The notes under the pieces were generated by a model. The model ran no database searches, was not told the DNA's origin, and saw nothing but the letters and a program-made list of their open reading frames with translations. From Gammaproteobacteria bacterium (lineage in GTDB: Bacteria; Pseudomonadota; Gammaproteobacteria; Chromatiales; Chromatiaceae), in assembly GCA_030621975.1 (NCBI GenBank), contig JAUXGQ010000173.1, positions 1 to 5,298 of the forward strand: a stretch of 5,298 nucleotides of DNA, given 5' to 3'. The number at the start of each line of letters is the position of its first letter. The first letter of the stretch is position 1. The translations under genes and the position numbers were made by a program. Shown piece by piece: positions 1 through 5,298 of this stretch.

Positions 1-56
1 AGGAGTTGTAAGAGACCCTTGTCTTCCTAAGACCGCTTGGCCTCCGACTTCCCAAC
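1..56 (+). other. Ambiguous 5' edge of the SulP gene with in-frame stop
   Basis: Read in the SulP frame this gives TAA at 9-11, then ETLVFLRPLGLRLPN leading straight into the membrane helix at 57. The later part looks like genuine SulP coding sequence. The first 20 or so bases are less GC-rich than the rest and none of the three frames gives a recognisable SulP segment. It may be a frameshift, a nonsense mutation, a rearrangement or an assembly-edge error. An AGGAG lies at 1-5, but no useful start follows it in the SulP frame. Confidence 0.4.
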
Positions 57-1160
57 GTGTTGCTCGCCGTGGTGGTGACCACCCTGCTTTCCTGGTACCT
101 GGGTTTTCAGGAGGGCGGCGGCCGGGTGGTGGGGGAGATCCCCCAAGGCCTGCCGGGGTTCGTGCTGCCGGTGTTCGACTGGGATGCCATTACCCAGCTC
201 CTGGCCACCGCGGTCACCATCGCCCTGATCGGATTCATGGAGGCCATCGCCATCGCCAAGGCGATGGCGGCACGCACCCGCCAGCGCCTGGACACCAACC
301 AGGAGCTGATCGGCCAGGGTCTCTCCAACATGGTATCCGGCTGCTTCAGCGGTTACCCGGGGTCCGGCTCCTTCTCCCGCTCGGCGGTCAATATCAACGC
401 CGGGGCCTTGACCGGCCTCTCCTCGGTGGTCACCGGCGCGGTGGTGGGCATCACCCTGCTGTGGCTGACGCCGCTACTCTACCACCTGCCCCAAGCCACC
501 CTGGCGGCGGTCATCATCATGGCGGTGATCAATCTGATCAAGATAAAGCCGATCATCCACGCCTGGAAGGCGCAGCCCCATGACGGCGTGGTGGCGGTAG
601 TCACCTTCGTGCTGACCCTGGCGGTGGCCCCACACCTGGACCAGGGCATCATCGTTGGCGTCGCCCTGTCCATCGGCCTGTTCCTATTCCGCTCCATGCG
701 CCCGCGCGTGGCGGAGCTGTCGCGTTACCGCGACGGTACCCTGCGCGACATCAAGGTCCATAACCTGCCCTCCAGCCCGAAGATCTCGATCATGCGCTTC
801 GACGGCTCGCTGTATTTCGCCAACGCCGGCTACTTCGAATCCGAGGTGCTGTCCATCGTAGCCGCCAACCCCGAGCTGCGCTACATCATCATCGACGCCG
901 AGGGCATCAACCAGCTCGACGCCACGGGCGAAGAGGTGCTCTACCACCTGACCGAGCGGCTGCGGGCCAACGGTATCGAGCTGCTGGTGGCGCGCATGAA
1001 GAAGCAGTTCATGGACACCCTGCGCCGCACCAACATCATCAAAAAGATCGGTGAAGAGCACTTCTTCGCGCGCATCCAGTACGCCCTGGAGTACGCCTGG
1101 GACGGCCTGGGCCCCGACTACGACCGCAACACCTGCCCGTTGGGCAATCCCAATCTGTAA
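57..1160 (+). CDS. SulP-family anion/bicarbonate transporter, C-terminal part with STAS domain (5' truncated)
   Basis: Inner-membrane SulP (SLC26-like) transporter carrying anions such as sulfate or bicarbonate; its position before dabBA favours bicarbonate (inference). Residues are counted from GTG 57. Residues 1-16 are a membrane helix, 46-70 hold the family segment GFMEAIAIAKAMAARTRQ, 99-112 hold YPGSGSFSRSAVN (the start of the second substrate-site half-helix in SulP folds), and hydrophobic helices follow to about 212. A STAS domain spans about 243-347, with the loop DAEGINQLDATGEE at 280-293. Family members are about 550-600 aa, so roughly 200 N-terminal residues, including the first inverted repeat of the fold, are absent. 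GTG 57 has no Shine-Dalgarno sequence and family-like residues (FLRPLGLRLPN) continue upstream of it to about base 24, so it is not a credible natural start; it is only the first start codon after an in-frame TAA at 9-11. Family call is firm; substrate and intactness are not. Confidence 0.88.
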   Translation: MLLAVVVTTLLSWYLGFQEGGGRVVGEIPQGLPGFVLPVFDWDAITQLLATAVTIALIGFMEAIAIAKAMAARTRQRLDTNQELIGQGLSNMVSGCFSGYPGSGSFSRSAVNINAGALTGLSSVVTGAVVGITLLWLTPLLYHLPQATLAAVIIMAVINLIKIKPIIHAWKAQPHDGVVAVVTFVLTLAVAPHLDQGIIVGVALSIGLFLFRSMRPRVAELSRYRDGTLRDIKVHNLPSSPKISIMRFDGSLYFANAGYFESEVLSIVAANPELRYIIIDAEGINQLDATGEEVLYHLTERLRANGIELLVARMKKQFMDTLRRTNIIKKIGEEHFFARIQYALEYAWDGLGPDYDRNTCPLGNPNL

Positions 1161-1202
1161 GCCGGAGAATCGGCACTACACCGGCCAGCCGCTGGGAGAA
1201 GC
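1161..1202 (+). promoter_or_regulatory. SulP-dabB intergenic gap with two short inverted repeats and the dabB ribosome-binding site
   Basis: Immediately after the SulP stop, GCCG at 1161-1164 can pair with CGGC at 1171-1174 around a six-base loop. A second inverted repeat, CCAG at 1185-1188 with CTGG at 1192-1195, overlaps the Shine-Dalgarno GGGAGA at 1194-1199, four to five bases before ATG 1203. Neither hairpin is followed by a T-run, so I see no intrinsic terminator and expect read-through from SulP into dabB. I see no convincing -35/-10 promoter in these 42 bases. Both hairpins are short enough to be chance in GC-rich DNA. Confidence 0.35.
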
Positions 1203-2675
1203 ATGAACGACCTGCCCGTCCTCACCATCCTGCTGTTGTTGCCCGCCACCGGCGCCGGCCTGGTGGCGGCCCTGCCCGGTGACCACGTCGCGCTCATCCG
1301 CCGTGTCGCCATCGGCGTCTCTACCCTTACCCTGATCCTGGCCTGGGGACTGCTGAGCCGCTTCGATACCGCCGTCGGCGGTCTCCAGTGGTTAGAACAA
1401 TACACCTGGAACCCGCGCCTGGGCACCTCCTTCGCCTTGGGGCTGGACGGTTTCTCCTACCCCATGGTGCTACTGGCCACCCTGCTCAGCCTGGTCGCCT
1501 TGCTGGCCTCGCGCAGCATCCGCGAGCGGGTGAAGGGCTACTATATTCTGGTGCTGGTCCTGGAGACGGCCATGCTCGGGGTGTTCATGGCCCAGGACTG
1601 GTCGCTGTTCTACGTGTTCTGGGAACTGACCCTGATCCCCCTGTTTTTCCTCATCGACCGCTGGGGCGGTAAAGGCAGACAGACCGCTTCCCTGAATTTC
1701 GTCCTTTACACCATGGGCGGTTCGGTGTTCATGCTGATCAGCCTGTTGGTGCTGTTCGACGCGGTGCCCGGCCACTCCTTCGCCTTCGCCGACTTACGGC
1801 TCGGCGGCCAACGCTTGGATGAGCACGCCCAGGTGCTGATCTTCCTTGGCTTACTCATCGGCTTCGGTGTGAAGATGCCCATTTTCCCCATCCACGGCTG
1901 GCTGCCCCTGGCCCACGTGGAAGCCCCCAGCCCTATCTCCATCCTGCTCTCGGGAATCCTGCTGAAGATGGGCGCCTATGGCCTGATTCGCGCCGCCGAA
2001 ATGTTGCCGGCGGCGGTCATGGCCCTGCAGGGGCTGCTGGTGACCCTGGCCCTGGTGAGCTTGATCTACGGCGGGCTGCTGGCCTGGCGGCAGAGTGATT
2101 TGAAAGCGATGATCGCCTATTCCTCGGTGAGTCACATGGGTGTGGTGCTGCTGGGTATTGCCGCCCTCAACGTGGCTGGGTTGACCGGTGCGATGATGCA
2201 GATGGTGGCCCATGGAATCGTGGCCGGCGCCCTGTTCCTGCTCATCGGCCTGCTCTACGAGCGCACCCATACCCGCGACATCCGCCACTACAGTTCCCTG
2301 GTACGCGTCACCCCGCGCTTCGCCTTTTTCACCGTGCTGGCGTTCGTCGCCGCGGTGGGCCTGCCCGGCACCGCCGGCTTCGTCGCCGAGTTGCACGTCC
2401 TGGTGGGTGGCTTCCAGCGCTGGGGGTGGCTGGTGGTAGTGCTCAGCGTCGGGGTGCTGATCAGCGCCGCCTATGCCATTCGCACCATCGGCCGTCTGTT
2501 CACCGGACCGGTACGCGCACAAATGCGCGAAGTGGAGGACCTGCGCCCTACGGAACTGGTGGCGGCCGGCGTCCTCAGCTTCGGCATCGTCGCCTTGGGG
2601 GTGTTTCCCCAGTACGCGGTGCAACTGATGGCGGCCTCGGTAGCTAACCTGAGCAACCTGTTCGGCGGCGCTTGA
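1203..2675 (+). CDS. dabB: NuoM-like proton-channel subunit of a DAB inorganic-carbon uptake complex (DabB-type)
   Basis: Polytopic inner-membrane protein of the Proton_antipo_M family (complex I NuoL/M/N and Mrp antiporter subunits), 490 aa, with about 14 predicted helices; E. coli NuoM is 509 aa. It is expected to pass protons or another cation and energise its DabA partner. Charged residues matching those needed in NuoM are present: Glu141 in FWELTLIP, Lys224 and His231 in KMPIFPIHGWLPLAH, Glu240, Lys255 in GILLKMGAYG, Lys301 and His311 in DLKAMIAYSSVSHMG, His337, and Glu396 in GFVAEL. The sequence looks closer to NuoM than to NuoL/NdhF, and there is no long C-terminal lateral helix. The start ATG 1203 has GGGAGA just upstream and gives the usual NuoM-like N-terminus. 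No other nuo genes are visible, and dabA follows after 12 bases, so a DAB role is much more likely than a role in complex I. The family is certain; the DabB role rests on context. Confidence 0.9.
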   Translation: MNDLPVLTILLLLPATGAGLVAALPGDHVALIRRVAIGVSTLTLILAWGLLSRFDTAVGGLQWLEQYTWNPRLGTSFALGLDGFSYPMVLLATLLSLVALLASRSIRERVKGYYILVLVLETAMLGVFMAQDWSLFYVFWELTLIPLFFLIDRWGGKGRQTASLNFVLYTMGGSVFMLISLLVLFDAVPGHSFAFADLRLGGQRLDEHAQVLIFLGLLIGFGVKMPIFPIHGWLPLAHVEAPSPISILLSGILLKMGAYGLIRAAEMLPAAVMALQGLLVTLALVSLIYGGLLAWRQSDLKAMIAYSSVSHMGVVLLGIAALNVAGLTGAMMQMVAHGIVAGALFLLIGLLYERTHTRDIRHYSSLVRVTPRFAFFTVLAFVAAVGLPGTAGFVAELHVLVGGFQRWGWLVVVLSVGVLISAAYAIRTIGRLFTGPVRAQMREVEDLRPTELVAAGVLSFGIVALGVFPQYAVQLMAASVANLSNLFGGA

Positions 2676-2679
2676 GGGG
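2674..2679 (+). promoter_or_regulatory. Ribosome-binding site of dabA overlapping the dabB stop
   Basis: GAGGGG begins within the TGA stop of dabB (2673-2675) and sits eight bases before ATG 2688. The layout suggests translational coupling, so that ribosomes ending on dabB help start dabA, which suits two subunits of one complex. It also supports ATG 2688 as the dabA start. Confidence 0.6.
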
Positions 2680-2687
2680 ATAGCGAT

Positions 2688-5298
2688 ATGAACGAAGGCA
2701 CCATCCACGCCGGCGATCTCCGCCAACTGATTCGCGAGGCGATCCACCACTTAGAGCACGTGCTGCCGGGGCAGGCCCCCATCAAGGGCTTCGTGCACCA
2801 CAACACCCTGCACGGCTTCGAGCACCTGCCGTTCCCCGAAGCCGTGGCCGAGGCTCACCGTGTCACCGGTCACTATGGCTACCTGCCGGCCGAGCAGTTT
2901 CGTGACCTGTATGCGGCGGGCCGTATTGACCAGGGCGATCTGGAGCAGGCCCTGGCAGAGACCCCTAGCCTGGATCCCGGACAGGCGCTGTTTACCGGCG
3001 ACGATCCGCTGACCCGTGGCGAACTCTACCGGATCGCCCTATTGCATCCCTTGCCCTCGCTAACCCCCTGCCAACTGGCCTGGCGGATCGATGAATTAGA
3101 GGCCCTGCGGCAGTTTCAGGACGACGTCCCCGAAACTGCCCGGCAGCGTCTGCTGGCCGCGGCCTCAGCTGAGGGAGTCCGGGACGAGCATGCGGCTATC
3201 GCCGACCTGTGGGACGCCTGCCTGCAGTCACTGGGCCTGGAGCATTTCCTGCTCCACCCCGAAGATCTCACCGACCTGTCGGCGGAACAGGCGGAGCGCA
3301 TGTTCGAAGGGCTGGGCAAGGAGGGCGCCCCGGACGACCAGCCAGTCACTCAGCGGGCGATGCAGCGGGACGCCGCGACGCGCTTGGACGCACTGCTAAA
3401 CCGGGTAGGCCCGGAATTGACCCTGCGTGGCCTGCTACGGGAACTCACCGGCAAAGACCTGCTGGACGATCTGCGTCCACATTTGCTGCGCCATCTAAGC
3501 GCCTGGCTGGACCAGGGTCTCGCCTCCTGGCGCCCGGCCGATGTGGAGCAGGGTTTCTACCGCGCTTGGCGTAACAGTGCCACCCACGACCCGGAGTGGC
3601 TGTTCGAGGAACTGGAAGACTGGCACAGCCACCTGCAATCGCTGCCTGAGGACGCCATGGACACGGTCATCGCCGAACTGCGCCGGCTCGGCCTGGCACG
3701 CGAGCACTGGCCGTCCTACCTGCAGCGCCTTGCGCTCGAGCTCCCCGGCTGGTCGGGGATGACCCTGTGGCGACAACTGCATCCGGACCACGGGGAACGA
3801 TCGAAGGCAGTGGACAGCGTGGACTATCTGGCCGTGCGCCTGGTGCTGGAACGACTCTTCGCCCAGCGTCTCTGCACCCAGCTGTGGCGGCTGGAGCCGA
3901 GTCTGGACATGCTGCGCTGGTATTTCCATCGCAATCTGTCCGAGCTCTTGGTGCGCCAGGCCCTATACGCCGGTCGCCTGCCGGAATACCTCGCCAGCCA
4001 GGCACAAAGTCTCCCGCAATCACTAGAGGATGGGGATAGCAGTACCGCCACCGGCGCCTGGACGCAAATGGCCCGCCTGATCTGGACCTGGCAGCAAAGC
4101 CCCGCGGCGGACCGGCCGGGGGTGCACAGCGTCTTTCGCAACGGCTGGCGCCTGTTCCGCCTGGCGCAGCATCTGGGCTGGTCGGGCGGGCGCGTCCGCG
4201 CCCTGTCGGCGGAGCAATTGCAGGGCCTGTTCGAAACCCTGGAACGTCTCGATCCGGAGACCTTCGGTTTCCTCTGGTTGCGCGCCTTTGAACGCCATTA
4301 CCGCGATCAGTTGTTCAATGCCCTCACCGCCAATCTGGGTCGCGGCCCTTGGGTCGAACGCCACCAGCGACCGGCGGCGCAGCTGGTGTTCTGCATGGAC
4401 GACCGCGAGGAGGGCTTCCGGCGTCACCTGGAAGAGATCAACCCGGCCATCGAGACCCTGGGTGCCGCCGCTCACTTCGGCGTCTCCCACTGGTGGCGGG
4501 GGCTCGATGACACCGGGCGTACCGGTCAGTGTCCGGTGGTGCTGGTACCCTCCCATGCGGTGAGTGAACGCCCGCGCCCCGGCAGCGAAAACCAGCATCG
4601 ACAGCATGTCCACCGCCGCCGCTGGCGTGTACGTCTGCGCGATGGCCTGCACCAGGAGCTACGCCGCAACCTGCTCAGCTCCAGCCTGGGAATCGCCGCC
4701 GCCGCGCCCGCGGCCGGCCTCGGCCTGGCCGCCAAGGTGTTCGCCCCACGCCTGTTCGGCCGCTGGGCACGGGGGCTGCAAGCCCGCTTCGAGCCGGCCG
4801 TCCCCACCGCACTGGCCTTCACCGCCGAACAGCCAAAAGCGGTGCCCAGCCCCGAGGAGGTGCAGCTCGGCTTCAGCACCGCCGAGCAGGTGGCCCGCAT
4901 CGGGGGTTTTCTGCGCAGCATGGGCCTCGCCCGGGGTTTTGCACCGCTGGTGGTGATCATGGGCCACGGCTCCGCCAGCCAAAATAACCCGCACCTGTCC
5001 GCCTATGACTGCGGCGCCTGCTCGGGCAACCACAGTGGCCCCAATGCGCGCCTGTTCGCCGCCATGGCCAACCGGCCCGAAGTGCGCGCGGCCCTGCGCG
5101 AACAGGACATAGATATCCCGGACGATTGCTGGTTCCTGGGGGCCGAGCACAACACCTGCGATGAGGAGATCAGCTGGTACGACCTGGACCAGGTACCCGA
5201 GCAACTCCACTCCGCCCGCGACCGCCTGCTCGACCAGGTGGCCCGCGCCTGCATCGGTTCCGCCCACGAGCGTGCCCGCAAGTTCGCCTCGGCCCCGC
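2688..5298 (+). CDS. dabA: DUF2309/UPF0753 protein, DabA-type β-carbonic-anhydrase-like subunit, long form (3' end outside window)
   Basis: Soluble or membrane-associated cytoplasmic partner of DabB; in the characterised DAB complex it converts CO2 to bicarbonate in one direction, driven by ion flow through DabB. The frame is open from ATG 2688 to the window end: 870 codons, no stop. The N-terminus carries the family motif GFVHHNTLHGFEHLPF (34-49). The zinc site of a type II β-carbonic anhydrase is intact: Cys569 and Asp571 in FCMDDREE, with Arg573 completing the Asp-Arg pair, then His760 in MGHGSASQNNPH and Cys775 in AYDCGACSG. Ligand spacing (Cys-x-Asp, and 15 residues from His to Cys) matches H. 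neapolitanus DabA2 (C351, D353, H524, C539, from memory). The first ligand lies about 220 residues later here, marking the long subfamily. Later conserved blocks are PNARLFAAMAN (785-795) and the HNT at 821-823. The region after HERARKF, probably 150-200 residues, is missing only because the window ends. No frameshift seen. Confidence 0.93.
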   Translation, partial: MNEGTIHAGDLRQLIREAIHHLEHVLPGQAPIKGFVHHNTLHGFEHLPFPEAVAEAHRVTGHYGYLPAEQFRDLYAAGRIDQGDLEQALAETPSLDPGQALFTGDDPLTRGELYRIALLHPLPSLTPCQLAWRIDELEALRQFQDDVPETARQRLLAAASAEGVRDEHAAIADLWDACLQSLGLEHFLLHPEDLTDLSAEQAERMFEGLGKEGAPDDQPVTQRAMQRDAATRLDALLNRVGPELTLRGLLRELTGKDLLDDLRPHLLRHLSAWLDQGLASWRPADVEQGFYRAWRNSATHDPEWLFEELEDWHSHLQSLPEDAMDTVIAELRRLGLAREHWPSYLQRLALELPGWSGMTLWRQLHPDHGERSKAVDSVDYLAVRLVLERLFAQRLCTQLWRLEPSLDMLRWYFHRNLSELLVRQALYAGRLPEYLASQAQSLPQSLEDGDSSTATGAWTQMARLIWTWQQSPAADRPGVHSVFRNGWRLFRLAQHLGWSGGRVRALSAEQLQGLFETLERLDPETFGFLWLRAFERHYRDQLFNALTANLGRGPWVERHQRPAAQLVFCMDDREEGFRRHLEEINPAIETLGAAAHFGVSHWWRGLDDTGRTGQCPVVLVPSHAVSERPRPGSENQHRQHVHRRRWRVRLRDGLHQELRRNLLSSSLGIAAAAPAAGLGLAAKVFAPRLFGRWARGLQARFEPAVPTALAFTAEQPKAVPSPEEVQLGFSTAEQVARIGGFLRSMGLARGFAPLVVIMGHGSASQNNPHLSAYDCGACSGNHSGPNARLFAAMANRPEVRAALREQDIDIPDDCWFLGAEHNTCDEEISWYDLDQVPEQLHSARDRLLDQVARACIGSAHERARKFASAP

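Noticed and set aside
780..1100. A stand-alone STAS anti-sigma antagonist gene
   Set aside because: The STAS domain is in the same uninterrupted frame as the SulP membrane helices, and C-terminal STAS domains are normal for this family.
1161..1174. A rho-independent terminator after SulP
   Set aside because: The stem is only four to five pairs and no T-run follows.
1203..2675. The NuoM-like gene as part of a respiratory complex I operon
   Set aside because: No nuoL, nuoN or peripheral-arm genes are next to it. It is instead followed after 12 bases by dabA, the standard DAB arrangement.
1851..2750. A 299-codon open frame on the - strand
   Set aside because: It lies opposite dabB, whose product is a clear membrane protein with conserved motifs. 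The antisense product is rich in His, Gln and Gly, typical of a mirror of GC-rich hydrophobic coding sequence, and matches no family I know.
3190..4039. Several + strand frames of 70-120 codons inside dabA, suggesting a possible frameshift
   Set aside because: The dabA frame is open without interruption from 2688 to the end, with family motifs at both ends in the same frame. The others are Arg/Pro/Ser/Ala-rich shadows.
4023..5267. Two - strand open frames of about 200 codons (4023-4652 and 4659-5267)
   Set aside because: Both are opposite the best-conserved part of dabA, including the zinc-site motifs, and show no recognisable domain or ribosome-binding site.

Overview
The window is a GC-rich, densely coding stretch with all genes on the + strand. 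It reads as one transcription unit of three genes for inorganic-carbon uptake: the C-terminal part of a SulP-family anion (probably bicarbonate) transporter, a complete NuoM-like proton-channel subunit (DabB-type), and a long DUF2309/UPF0753 protein (DabA-type, large part of a zinc β-carbonic-anhydrase-like subunit) that is still open at the right edge. The protein sequences and the gene set resemble those of chemolithoautotrophic or sulfur-oxidising Gammaproteobacteria and related Proteobacteria. That assignment rests on style and family membership only; no taxonomic marker is present.

Layout. 1-56: short, relatively AT-richer edge with an in-frame stop at 9-11; SulP-like residues are readable from about base 24 on, but no good start exists. 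57-1160: SulP transmembrane segments of the second half plus a STAS domain. 1161-1202: 42-base gap with two small inverted repeats and the ribosome-binding site of the next gene. 1203-2675: NuoM/MrpD-like 490-aa membrane protein with the full set of charged residues used for proton movement in complex I antiporter-like subunits. 2676-2687: 12-base gap. 2688-5298: DabA, 870 codons visible, C-terminus beyond the window. No stretch over 300 bases lacks a gene, and there are no RNA genes, repeats, CRISPR arrays or mobile elements that I can see.

How the genes work together. DabA and DabB homologues form the DAB (DABs Accumulate Bicarbonate) complex characterised in Halothiobacillus neapolitanus, where a cytoplasmic carbonic-anhydrase-like subunit is thought to be driven one way (CO2 to HCO3-) by ion flow through a membrane subunit. 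Placing a SulP transporter directly upstream suggests that this locus combines uptake of bicarbonate itself (SulP) with energy-coupled trapping of CO2 (DAB), both raising the cytoplasmic bicarbonate pool for Rubisco or carboxylases. The NuoM-like rather than NuoL-like character of DabB and the long form of DabA are the most distinctive points. The damaged or cut 5' end of SulP is the main uncertainty.
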